The notes under the pieces: generated by a model
Told to the model about the DNA's origin: nothing
What the model saw: only the letters and a program-made list of their open reading frames with translations
Databases searched by the model: none
Part shown: positions 1-8,076 of the stretch, piece by piece
Position numbering within the stretch: position 1 is the first letter of the stretch
How the letters are laid out: each line of letters opens with the position of its first letter
Program-made: the position numbers and the translations under genes
Source: Flavobacterium soli DSM 19725
GTDB taxonomy: Bacteria > Bacteroidota > Bacteroidia > Flavobacteriales > Flavobacteriaceae
Direction: 5' to 3'
DNA length: 64,000 nt
Assembly: GCF_000422705.1 (NCBI RefSeq)
Contig: NZ_AUGO01000015.1
Location: 45,307 to 109,306, forward strand

Positions 1-1719
1 CGACCAACAATAAGGTAATTCCTGACCTGTTATTTCATCAAAATTTTCATTGATACTGTTTACCGGAGGGCATGCTGTAGTAAAAGCAGTTGGGCCAACC
101 CAAAATCCTTCTCCATCATCACATTTTGACCGTACCCAAACATAATAGGTTGTTTCTGCAGTTAATCCTTCGATGGAAGCTGTAGCCTCTTCATTAGCCT
201 CAATTACGGGAGTTAGAGTTGCGGGATCTGCGGTTGCAGAATCGCTATAGACAACTTCCCATTCTGTAATCGATTCATCAGCTGTCCATGCAATTGTTGC
301 AGTAGTTGTAGTGGCTAATGGAACAACAATGTTTTCCGCATCAGGACATAAAGGTGCCAATTCCCAACGAATGTTGTCAATGTAGCCAAGGAAATTTTCA
401 TTAGTTGTATTTAATCGGATACCAATATAAGTATCGATTGTGCCTTCTGCAAGATCAAAATCAATCTTAAATTCTTTGAAGGTATTGGTTAAGTTGATTT
501 CGTCTATTACATTAAAATTAGCCCCACCAACATTATCATCCAATGTTCCGATAATAAAGCTACTACCCTGAATTGCCGAAATATCTTTTGCAAAAAAGGT
601 CAAGCGATGTGTTCCAGCCGCTAGATTTGAAAGTTCTGGCGAAACCAAGAAAAACTCCGAAGTTCCATCTCCATTGGTGTAAAATTGAACTGAATTTCCT
701 GTAACTCCATCTTCATTGGTCACCACAACTTCGCCTGATGTAGGGTCTCCATCTTGGTTAAAAATTACTGAAGACCAACAAACAGGAACTGTTCCTGGTG
801 TTGTGCTGTTAAAATCTTGATAAAAAACACTAATTGGATCACAAAGGGTAACAAAAGAAATAGCGTTCGACCATGTTCCTGGACCTTCTTCACAAACATC
901 TCTTACCCAAGCATAATAAGGCGTTCCTGAAAGTAAAACATCTTCAACAACAGCCATTTGACCTGATGCCACACTTCCAGTTGGTTCGGTAGTAGGAGTT
1001 GGAGCGGTGTTTGTAGTTGCAAAATAATATTGTGAACCTTGAGTTGCTGGAGCATTTGAAGTCCAATATAGCGTCACACCATTTGTAGTGATATCTTCGG
1101 CTATTATTTCAATTGGTTTCGGACATGCTTGGTTGATTCCGTCAAGCGAAATATTGGCTACAAAATTGGTTAACATTCCTTCTTCTGGATTTTCTACATC
1201 TACAGCTTCAGACCAACTTGCAAAAGTTATGGATCTATTTCCTTCAACTTCATACGCATAAAATTGATCTTCATAAAAATCATTCTCATCACTGTCTTCT
1301 TTGGCAGCAACAATTAAATTATCAGTTCCGTTGTAGGTAAATGGATTTTGAAGTTCAATGGTGACCCATCCTGGTCCATCGGCTTCTATTTCGCCAACAT
1401 ATACTTCGGTCAAATTTTCAATCGGTTCCCAGTCGGTTCCTGATGAAAAAGCGGTTTTTGTAGTATGCCCTAAATAAACAGTCAATTCCTGGCTTCCTTC
1501 TAAATTATAATCTCCGGCATAGTACCATTGTATAGAAGTAATTTGTCCAGTTGCTAAAATTTCGGAGGATAAATAAATAGATTGTGCATACGAATATGGA
1601 TTTCTAGGTTCAAAAGGAACTCCTTTTTCAATCGCCGTTCCATCTCCAAGTTGCACTTGTGCGAAACTGCCAAAAACCGACAGCAAAAGCACGGCAAAAC
1701 AAATTGTAATTTTTTTCAT
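1..1719 (-). CDS. Large secreted adhesin-like protein, 5' part (fibronectin III and choice-of-anchor J domains)
   Basis: This frame is open from an ATG at 1719 to the window edge, giving 573 residues with the C-terminus missing. It begins with a signal peptide (MKKITICFAVLLLS, cleavage likely after SFAQ). Residues about 21-190 are a beta-rich region. A fibronectin III-like module (about 194-290) starts with CPKPIEI. A choice-of-anchor J / cleaved-adhesin-like module (about 291-455) contains YQDFNS and CWS. A second fibronectin-like module follows, and another anchor-J module opens with ENFDEITG just before the edge. Such proteins in Flavobacteriia are normally exported by the T9SS and act at the cell surface; that is family knowledge, since the sorting domain lies outside. 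The gene at 57548 begins in a related way (ENFDEIT). A directly repeated 13-mer lies upstream at 1782-1816. Confidence 0.85.
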   Translation of the reverse strand, partial: MKKITICFAVLLLSVFGSFAQVQLGDGTAIEKGVPFEPRNPYSYAQSIYLSSEILATGQITSIQWYYAGDYNLEGSQELTVYLGHTTKTAFSSGTDWEPIENLTEVYVGEIEADGPGWVTIELQNPFTYNGTDNLIVAAKEDSDENDFYEDQFYAYEVEGNRSITFASWSEAVDVENPEEGMLTNFVANISLDGINQACPKPIEIIAEDITTNGVTLYWTSNAPATQGSQYYFATTNTAPTPTTEPTGSVASGQMAVVEDVLLSGTPYYAWVRDVCEEGPGTWSNAISFVTLCDPISVFYQDFNSTTPGTVPVCWSSVIFNQDGDPTSGEVVVTNEDGVTGNSVQFYTNGDGTSEFFLVSPELSNLAAGTHRLTFFAKDISAIQGSSFIIGTLDDNVGGANFNVIDEINLTNTFKEFKIDFDLAEGTIDTYIGIRLNTTNENFLGYIDNIRWELAPLCPDAENIVVPLATTTTATIAWTADESITEWEVVYSDSATADPATLTPVIEANEEATASIEGLTAETTYYVWVRSKCDDGEGFWVGPTAFTTACPPVNSINENFDEITGQELPYCWS

Positions 1720-1781
1720 GTGGTTGGATTTTTATTTGCTAAATGTTCCAAAAAGGCCAAACCATTTCAAAAAAAATAATC

Positions 1782-1816
1782 AGACAAAGCGTGACATACA
1801 ATAAGACAAAGCGTGA
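1782..1816 (-). promoter_or_regulatory. Tandem 13-bp direct repeat upstream of the adhesin gene
   Basis: AGACAAAGCGTGA occurs at 1782-1794 and again exactly at 1804-1816, a 22-bp period or about two helical turns. The pair lies 63-97 bp upstream of the adhesin start and downstream of the regulator gene stop. That position suits an activator binding site for the adhesin promoter. The binding protein is unknown; the neighbouring LuxR-type regulator is a guess. Confidence 0.5.
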
Positions 1817-1883
1817 ATTTTGACGTAAAACCTAGAATTTAAAAGGATTTTATTCGATAATGAATTTCAAAAAATTCATGCTA

Positions 1884-3548
1884 TCAAATAGTGGCTAGAT
1901 AATCATAAAGACTGATATCTTCTGGAATTTCCATCTTTGCCGAAATTCTTTCCTTGCGTTTTCTGCAGGATTCAGGTGCGATATTGAGCATCGAAGCGAT
2001 TTCTTTGGTGCTTAAATTCATGTAAATGTAGGACAGGAATCGAATGTCGTTTGCAATAAGGTTCGGGTGTTTTGCTTTTAATTTCGTTAGGAAATTTTGA
2101 TTCACTTCTTCAAAATGCGTGATAAAATTATCCCATTCATTATCGGTTTTTAGATGTGTTTTCAAGGTTTGGATGTGATTTACAAGTAAAGCATCCTTTG
2201 AAACCTGAGGCAATTCTGAAAGTTCTGACAAGACCTCCTCAATCATTTGGTTTCTGCCTGAAAGATATAAGGCTTTCGCCGATAATTTCCGGTTCTTTTG
2301 TTCGACTTCGTTTTTGAGACGTTCCTGTTCGAGTAGTGAAATTGCCTTTTGTTCATCGAGTTGTTTCTCTAATAAAAGCAATTCGTTCTTTTCTTTTTCG
2401 AGTTCTAATGATAAAATTTGCTGATTTCTTTCGGCAATCAATTTCTTTTGCTTGTGTTTTACCGAAAGGTTTTGGAGTATCAAAATGATAAAAAGTACCA
2501 CAATAAAAATAATAGCAATGATAGAATAGAACATTTTTCGTTCGTTGCTCAAGGTGGCCTCATTCAGCTTGATCTGGTTTTGATAGTTTTGGATTTCAAA
2601 TTTAACCTTGCTAGTTTCATACAGCTTTCCATTCTTGATGGCATCGAGTTTTGCATTAGAGGCAATTATAGAATCCTTGTAACTAAAGGCCAAATCATAG
2701 TTTTTTTTCTTGAAATTAATTTCCGAAAGCAATTTGAATGCCATTATTTTGGTCTCGATGTTCGGATTGTCCTGCAGTAACATTTTGGTGTAAACCGAAG
2801 CTTCGTCCAATAGATTATCTTTTATATAGGATTTTGCGATAATAGTAATCAGCGAAAGATCGGCTTCAAAAGTGCTTAAGTTTTTTGAATTTTCAAATAA
2901 TTCTAAGGCAACTTGCCTGGATTTTGTGGTATTTCCCTCATCTAAATCACATTGGATGAGGCCAATTTTTGCCATTAGATGAAAGTTTTGCTGGCTAATC
3001 AAAAGTGGAAGTGCCTCATTAAAATAACTTCTTGCCAATTTAGGATTTAACTGTTCGTTTGCCAGATTTCCTAAATTCATGGCATAAAGTCCAATCTTTA
3101 AGTCGTCGTTATTTTGCTTCGCAATGTCGTAGGCTTTTTTAAAATATTCATTTGCCTTTTCATAATTTTTTTCTTTCGAATAAAGAATCGCAATGTTGTT
3201 TAGCACAATCATTTCATATTTGGCATCCAGTTCTTTCAAAGCAATCGAATAGGCTTCGATATAATAATTGAGGGCTTCGCCATATTCCAAAAGTCTATAA
3301 TAATTGGCTCCAATATTGTTTATGGCCAGAAAGCTTTGTTTGTACCATCGGTTTTTTTCTGACAAGGTTCTTGCCTGTGTCAAATATTCAAGGGATTTGA
3401 TATGCTCGTTTTTGTTCAAAGCCTCCACGCCAGCTACAATTAGTGAATCACATTTTTCAATGGTATTCGCTTTGGTTGCTATACTAAAAAAAAGACTGAT
3501 CAAGATACTGAAGAACCAATACTTGAATTGCCTGAAACTTATAAGCAT
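1884..3548 (-). CDS. TPR-repeat transcriptional regulator with C-terminal LuxR-type HTH
   Basis: The 554-residue protein has an N-terminal signal or membrane segment (about 10-28), then tetratricopeptide repeats to about residue 300 (patterns such as YEKANEYFKKAYDIA). A second strongly hydrophobic segment (about 340-362, IIAIIFIVVLFIILIL) precedes a charged coiled coil to about 430. The end is a helix-turn-helix of the LuxR/GerE type (STKEIASMLNIAPESCRKRK). This layout is common in Bacteroidota for membrane-anchored regulators that may sense through the periplasmic TPRs and bind DNA in the cytoplasm. It lies 164 bp upstream of the adhesin gene on the same strand. Ligand and targets cannot be read from the sequence. 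Confidence 0.85.
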   Translation of the reverse strand: MLISFRQFKYWFFSILISLFFSIATKANTIEKCDSLIVAGVEALNKNEHIKSLEYLTQARTLSEKNRWYKQSFLAINNIGANYYRLLEYGEALNYYIEAYSIALKELDAKYEMIVLNNIAILYSKEKNYEKANEYFKKAYDIAKQNNDDLKIGLYAMNLGNLANEQLNPKLARSYFNEALPLLISQQNFHLMAKIGLIQCDLDEGNTTKSRQVALELFENSKNLSTFEADLSLITIIAKSYIKDNLLDEASVYTKMLLQDNPNIETKIMAFKLLSEINFKKKNYDLAFSYKDSIIASNAKLDAIKNGKLYETSKVKFEIQNYQNQIKLNEATLSNERKMFYSIIAIIFIVVLFIILILQNLSVKHKQKKLIAERNQQILSLELEKEKNELLLLEKQLDEQKAISLLEQERLKNEVEQKNRKLSAKALYLSGRNQMIEEVLSELSELPQVSKDALLVNHIQTLKTHLKTDNEWDNFITHFEEVNQNFLTKLKAKHPNLIANDIRFLSYIYMNLSTKEIASMLNIAPESCRKRKERISAKMEIPEDISLYDYLATI

Positions 3549-3638
3549 AATGGGTTAGAATTTAATTCAAATAAAGGCTTGGAATGGAGTGATTGAATTA
3601 TCATGAATGGTTTTGTGTAAAAGCAAAAAATTAATTTC

Positions 3639-3670
3639 AAAAAAAATGCTCTTAACAAAAGCTAAGAGCA
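3639..3670 (-). terminator. Rho-independent terminator downstream of bioB
   Basis: The stem TGCTCTTA / TAAGAGCA is followed on the minus strand by a run of T. It lies about 50 nt beyond the bioB stop codon. Confidence 0.7.
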
Positions 3671-3722
3671 AATTTATAAAAGGTTTATTCTAAGATAAGA
3701 AACTTTAACAAAAGAGAAAGAT

Positions 3723-4811
3723 TTATACTTTCAATTTCCCCGAAGCTTCTAGGTTTCTTTCGATTGTATGTCCAGGACGTGACCATTTTGGTTTTTCACC
3801 TAGAGGCTGAAATTGAGAATCTTTGGCTTCAACGGTTGTAGGTTGCGATACTTTTGTAAATGGCTTTTGAGGAATCAATCCCAGCATTTCGAACATCTTC
3901 ATGTCTTCGTTTACATCTGGATTTGGAGTCGTCAACAATTTATCTCCAGCAAAAATCGAATTTGCTCCAGCAAAGAAGCACATTGCCTGACCTTCACGGC
4001 TCATGTTCATTCTTCCTGCAGAAAGACGAACTTGTGTTTGGGGCATGATAATTCTTGTTGTTGCCACCATTCTAATCATTTCCCAGATTTCTACTGGTTT
4101 TTCTTCCTCAAGGGGAGTTCCTTCAACGGCAACCAATGCATTAATTGGCACTGATTCTGGCTGTGGATTTAGTGTTGATAGGGCAACAAGCATTCCGGCT
4201 CTGTCTTCAACGCTTTCTCCCATCCCGATGATTCCGCCACTGCAAACGGTAACATTTGTCTTACGAACGTTCTCGATGGTTTGCAAACGGTCTTCGAAAC
4301 CGCGTGTTGAAATTACTTCTTTATAATATTCCTCAGACGTGTCTAAATTGTGGTTGTAGGCATATAAACCAGCTTCTGCCAAACGTTGAGCCTGATTTTC
4401 AGTAATCATCCCAAGTGTACAGCAAACCTCCATGTCCAGTTTATTAATGGTACGAACCATTTCTAAAACCTGATCGAATTCTGGTCCGTCTTTCACATTT
4501 CTCCAAGCAGCACCCATACAAACACGTGAAGAACCGCTAGATTTTGCACGTAAAGCCTGAGCTTTTACTTGACTAACCGACATTAGATCATTTCCTTCAA
4601 TCTCGGTGTGATAACGTGCTGCTTGTGGACAATAGCCACAGTCTTCAGGACATCCACCTGTTTTGATTGATAATAATGTAGAAACCTGAACCACATTTGG
4701 ATCATGAAATTTCCTGTGAACTGATGCTGCTTCGAAAAGCAAATCCATCATCGGTTTGTTATATAGTGCTATAATTTCTTCTTTTGTCCAATCGTTTCTT
4801 GTGATACTCAT
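3723..4811 (-). CDS. bioB: Biotin synthase BioB
   Basis: Radical SAM enzyme that inserts sulfur into dethiobiotin, the last step of biotin synthesis. The radical-SAM cluster motif CxxxCxxC is present (CPEDCGYC, Cys54, 58 and 61 from the chosen start), and the conserved LSAGRMNM segment carries the arginine ligand of the auxiliary iron-sulfur cluster. I chose the start MSITRNDW at 4811 (362 residues) over an in-frame ATG 33 bp upstream. A -7-type element TACTTTTG (4832-4839) lies inside that upstream extension, and the shorter form matches the usual family length. No other biotin genes are adjacent. The product would serve the biotin carboxyl carrier AccB encoded at 24769. Confidence 0.96.
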   Translation of the reverse strand: MSITRNDWTKEEIIALYNKPMMDLLFEAASVHRKFHDPNVVQVSTLLSIKTGGCPEDCGYCPQAARYHTEIEGNDLMSVSQVKAQALRAKSSGSSRVCMGAAWRNVKDGPEFDQVLEMVRTINKLDMEVCCTLGMITENQAQRLAEAGLYAYNHNLDTSEEYYKEVISTRGFEDRLQTIENVRKTNVTVCSGGIIGMGESVEDRAGMLVALSTLNPQPESVPINALVAVEGTPLEEEKPVEIWEMIRMVATTRIIMPQTQVRLSAGRMNMSREGQAMCFFAGANSIFAGDKLLTTPNPDVNEDMKMFEMLGLIPQKPFTKVSQPTTVEAKDSQFQPLGEKPKWSRPGHTIERNLEASGKLKV

Positions 4812-4831
4812 ACCTCGATTTTTTAATGCTC

Positions 4832-4839
4832 CAAAAGTA
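4832..4839 (-). promoter_or_regulatory. Bacteroidota -7 promoter element for bioB
   Basis: TACTTTTG fits TAnnTTTG and sits about 20 nt upstream of the chosen bioB start. No convincing -33 TTG at 17 nt was found. Confidence 0.4.
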
Positions 4840-4899
4840 GGCATTTCCCTTTTAAGTAGAAAGTTTCTTTATTTAAAGTTTAAATTCAGAATCATTCTA

Positions 4900-4947
4900 T
4901 AAAAAAAAGGGTTTATAAACAGAAAAATTTTCTGGTTATAAACCCTT
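4900..4947 (-). terminator. Rho-independent terminator of the small membrane protein gene
   Basis: On the minus strand a perfect 12-bp outer stem AAGGGTTTATAA / TTATAAACCCTT, with an inner AGAAAA/TTTTCT stem, is followed by eight T. It begins 19 nt after the stop codon at 4966. Confidence 0.85.
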
Positions 4948-4965
4948 GACAGATTGCAATTTTAA

Positions 4966-5418
4966 TTAATCTACTTTATTGATGACTTCAATTTTGTCTT
5001 TCCACCATTGCATCAAACAAAACGAAATAATAATTGAGGAAGCTATGGATTCAAACAATAAACCTATGCAATAATAATGAATGGTAAGTTCTCCTCCGCC
5101 AAAAAGAAATCCTTTAGAAAGTTGTTCTAAATAGTTCTCTCCACCACGAAATTGAATATAAGCCAATAAACTACCAATACTTAAAACAGCACCAACCATA
5201 GAGGTAGCAATAGCCGAAAGCAAATGCCGGTTGTAACCCCGAATACCATCTTTATGATTCATCTGGATAGTTCGATTCACTCCAAATGCTACAATAAAAA
5301 GGTTTAATACTCTTAGATAGAATTCATCGGCTAGACCGAGATATTCTAACACTAAAAAATAGATTCCTATTCCTAAAAATATGATAAATCCATTTGCAAA
5401 TTCTCTTGATAGCTTCAT
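4966..5418 (-). CDS. Small integral membrane protein of unknown function (DUF4199-like guess)
   Basis: The 150-residue protein has four predicted membrane segments, near residues 10-28, 33-50, 65-88 and 112-138, with short polar connectors. Size and topology resemble the DUF4199 proteins common in Bacteroidota, but I see no diagnostic motif, so the assignment is tentative. It has its own strong terminator and is separated from the upstream HTTM gene by 138 bp, so it is probably monocistronic. No function can be stated. Confidence 0.75.
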   Translation of the reverse strand: MKLSREFANGFIIFLGIGIYFLVLEYLGLADEFYLRVLNLFIVAFGVNRTIQMNHKDGIRGYNRHLLSAIATSMVGAVLSIGSLLAYIQFRGGENYLEQLSKGFLFGGGELTIHYYCIGLLFESIASSIIISFCLMQWWKDKIEVINKVD

Positions 5419-5556
5419 AATGTTTAATTTTTTTGTTTCTAGTACTAAATAATCAAATTTATATTTACTAAAAGTACAAAATAATCTTTTTGAAAGCTCT
5501 GTTTTATTGCGGATTTAATAAAATTTTAATACATCTTAAGATAATGCTTCGGCAAT

Positions 5557-6882
5557 TTATTTTATGATATTTCCTTGAGAATCATAGAGTAAAATCCAAT
5601 CGTTATGAAAAAAATAGTCCCATTTGGCCGAAGCCATATCTACATTTGGATTAATCAATGTTCTAGAATCACCACGATTTATGGCTACTTTTGAAATTAC
5701 AAAAATGCTTACATCAACACCTTTTTCGGCAAATTCTTTTTTTATTCGTTGTGACATTTGCCAGATACCATCAGGATTTGTAGCGGCAAAATTCCTTTGT
5801 TTTCGAGTAAGATTTTTTAGATAATCATAGGGAATTTCCATTTGAGTTTTCTTGTCGATAACTTTATAAGTTGCATAACCTTGTCGTTGCCTCAACATCA
5901 TCCTCCAACTTAAACGATGTCCTTCTTCGGTCCATAAAACATCACCTTTTATGAAATGGTGGCGTATTGGAAGAAGTGTTTGAATGATGAAAAACGGAAG
6001 GAAGAAATAGATTAAAACAGGTTTGTTCTCGTAGATTGGTTCGCCATATTCGATAGGGATTTTTTTTCTGAAGAACAAACTTCTAATTTTTTCTGGTGGA
6101 TAGAAAAATACAGTAAAGCTCAAGGCAAAAAATGGGAAAATGCCTATTTGTAAAAAGATAGCATTAAAAATATGAAACGATATGGCTGCTATAAATGCAA
6201 GGGTTCTTGTTCTTTTCCAAAGCAATAGTGGAACGATGAGCATATCGAAAGCAATTCCAGAATAGGCAATAAAAAGATGGAACCAGTGTTGACTGAATAG
6301 TTCGGCAAACGTATCAAATTCAGTTTCGGATAATATTATTTTTGTGAAACTTCCGTCCAGCCATCCGGGATAAAATTTGGCAACTGTTGCATAAAAATAA
6401 ACGATTGCCATTTGCAAAATCATCACTACAGAACACCATCTTGGCATCTTATGTTGCTTTATTTCGGGATTATTTTTTACATCTAGGGAGGCATATCTGT
6501 TGGCGGGCAAAAAAAACATTATCAGGCAAACGAGAATCAAGAGGTAATAATGGTTGTTGTAGGATGTTTTTTGCATCAGATAAACTCCTGTCCACAAAAT
6601 CGTGAAAAGGCCTATAAAAAAACGGTATTTGTAGCCTAGCATGACCATCATTCCGGCGATTCCCATGAAGAAGAAATAGAAATACATTCCGTATCCAGGA
6701 AGCGGCTGAAGCCAGTCCATTCCGATGTGTGAAAACGTAAAATAGGGTGCTATTAATACTTTTCGAACCCAACCTGTTGCAATTGCCCCAAAAGTTTCGG
6801 CAGCCAAAAGAAAACCAAGAAAAATTCTGAAAATAATCAGTGGAGCATTGTCGATTGGTTCAAAAAGCTTTTTTAGCATCAC
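5557..6882 (-). CDS. HTTM-domain membrane protein (vitamin K-dependent carboxylase-like)
   Basis: The 441-residue polytopic protein has an N-terminal hydrophobic block (about 1-290, several membrane helices) and a C-terminal soluble part (about 310-441). Features such as LFEPIDNAPLIIFRIFLG at the N-terminus and WRMMLRQRQGYATYKV after the membrane domain are typical of bacterial HTTM proteins related to vitamin K-dependent gamma-carboxylase. Their substrate in Flavobacteria is not known to me. The start overlaps the ribF stop by 4 bp (ATGA), so the two genes are very likely cotranscribed and translationally coupled. An adjacent second Met could be the true start. Confidence 0.88.
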   Translation of the reverse strand: MMLKKLFEPIDNAPLIIFRIFLGFLLAAETFGAIATGWVRKVLIAPYFTFSHIGMDWLQPLPGYGMYFYFFFMGIAGMMVMLGYKYRFFIGLFTILWTGVYLMQKTSYNNHYYLLILVCLIMFFLPANRYASLDVKNNPEIKQHKMPRWCSVVMILQMAIVYFYATVAKFYPGWLDGSFTKIILSETEFDTFAELFSQHWFHLFIAYSGIAFDMLIVPLLLWKRTRTLAFIAAISFHIFNAIFLQIGIFPFFALSFTVFFYPPEKIRSLFFRKKIPIEYGEPIYENKPVLIYFFLPFFIIQTLLPIRHHFIKGDVLWTEEGHRLSWRMMLRQRQGYATYKVIDKKTQMEIPYDYLKNLTRKQRNFAATNPDGIWQMSQRIKKEFAEKGVDVSIFVISKVAINRGDSRTLINPNVDMASAKWDYFFHNDWILLYDSQGNIIK

Positions 6883-7808
6883 TTTTTATTTTTGATGAAT
6901 TCTAAGGAAGTATGTTTATCCTTTGCTAATTGTTTCTGCAATTTCGAAACCGATTCAAATTTTTGTTCCGATCGGATTCTGCTTAAAATGCAAACTCTGA
7001 TTTCCTTTTCGTATAAATCTTCATCCAAATCAAAATAATGAATTTCAATCGTTTGTTTTTGTCCGCTAACGGTTGGGTTGAATCCAATATTCATCATTCC
7101 ATAAACGGTTTTTCCATCAATTATACTTTTAACTACATACACTCCTGTTAGCGGAATGAGTTTGTAGTTTTCTTTAATTCCAAGGTTAGCGGTTGGAAAA
7201 CCTATGGTTCTGCCCAACTGTTTTCCCTTTTCAATTGTTCCCGTCAGGAAATATTCATAACCTAAATAATCGTTTGCCCGTTGGATATTTCCTTCCATGA
7301 GAGCGTTTCTGATTTTAGTAGAACTTACTGAAACTTCGTTGATTTCTTGGGGAGAAATTTGTTCGACTTCAAAATTGTATAGTTCTCCAAAAACAATCAG
7401 ATCATCAATATTGGCGGTTCGATTTCGTCCAAAACGATGATCATGACCAATAATAATCTTTTTTATCTTGAAAATGTCAACTAGAATATTCTTGACAAAT
7501 TCTTCGGCAGTTAATCTTGAAAAAGTTTGATCAAAAGGATGAATTACTAAATTTTCAAGACCTATTTTTTCTAATAAGAATGCTTTTTCATCAATTGTAT
7601 TGAGTAATTTAATCTCCGAATCACCTTGTAAAACCATCCTCGGATGTGGAAAAAACGTAAGTACGAGTGATGCAGTATTTTCATCAGTATTCTGTACAAG
7701 ACGTTCAATTATTTTTCTGTGACCAATATGAACGCCATCAAAAGTGCCAAGCGTTACGATTGTTCCAGATTGGGTTTTGAAATCGTGTACAGCATTAAAA
7801 ATTTTCAA
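6879..7808 (-). CDS. ribF: Bifunctional riboflavin kinase / FAD synthetase RibF
   Basis: Converts riboflavin to FMN and then FAD. The N-terminal nucleotidyltransferase part has GTFDGVHIGHRK (about 22-33) and IIGHDHRFGRNR (about 120). The C-terminal flavokinase part has GKQLGRTIGFPTANLG (about 195-210), with the conserved PTAN. The length of 309 is normal. It is the first gene of a probable two-gene unit with the HTTM protein (4-bp overlap). A TAAATTTG element lies at 7831-7838, 23 nt upstream. Confidence 0.96.
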   Translation of the reverse strand: MKIFNAVHDFKTQSGTIVTLGTFDGVHIGHRKIIERLVQNTDENTASLVLTFFPHPRMVLQGDSEIKLLNTIDEKAFLLEKIGLENLVIHPFDQTFSRLTAEEFVKNILVDIFKIKKIIIGHDHRFGRNRTANIDDLIVFGELYNFEVEQISPQEINEVSVSSTKIRNALMEGNIQRANDYLGYEYFLTGTIEKGKQLGRTIGFPTANLGIKENYKLIPLTGVYVVKSIIDGKTVYGMMNIGFNPTVSGQKQTIEIHYFDLDEDLYEKEIRVCILSRIRSEQKFESVSKLQKQLAKDKHTSLEFIKNKK

Positions 7809-7830
7809 AATTTTGGTTTTTAGAGTAATG

Positions 7831-7838
7831 CAAATTTA
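7831..7838 (-). promoter_or_regulatory. -7 promoter element for ribF
   Basis: TAAATTTG fits TAnnTTTG and lies about 23 nt upstream of the ribF start. No clear -33 TTG at standard spacing was seen. Confidence 0.35.
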
Positions 7839-8042
7839 TAGGTATGATGTCAATAAATGAAATGTAATAGTGTATTTTTTAAAAGAATGAGGCTAAAATG
7901 GTCAAAATTTAGTTATAGCATTATGATTTTTTTTTAGAGATGTTTATGTGACAAATAGTCAATAAAACCTACAACTTTATGAAAATGTGTTAAATAATAT
8001 TGTTTTTAACGGAACTAAAATGAATTAAACATTTTAAATTAT

Positions 8043-8050
8043 TAGTTTTG
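8043..8050 (+). promoter_or_regulatory. -7 promoter element for the metalloprotease gene
   Basis: TAGTTTTG fits TAnnTTTG, 26 nt before the ATG at 8077. The rest of the 268-bp spacer from 7809 is AT-rich with no other feature I can support. Confidence 0.35.
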
Positions 8051-8076
8051 CTAAATCAAGAAATAATAAATAAATT

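Noticed and set aside
4812..4844. Longer bioB start (MPTFGALKNRG)
   Set aside because: The extension contains the TACTTTTG promoter element and is not family-like; the Met at 4811 fits.
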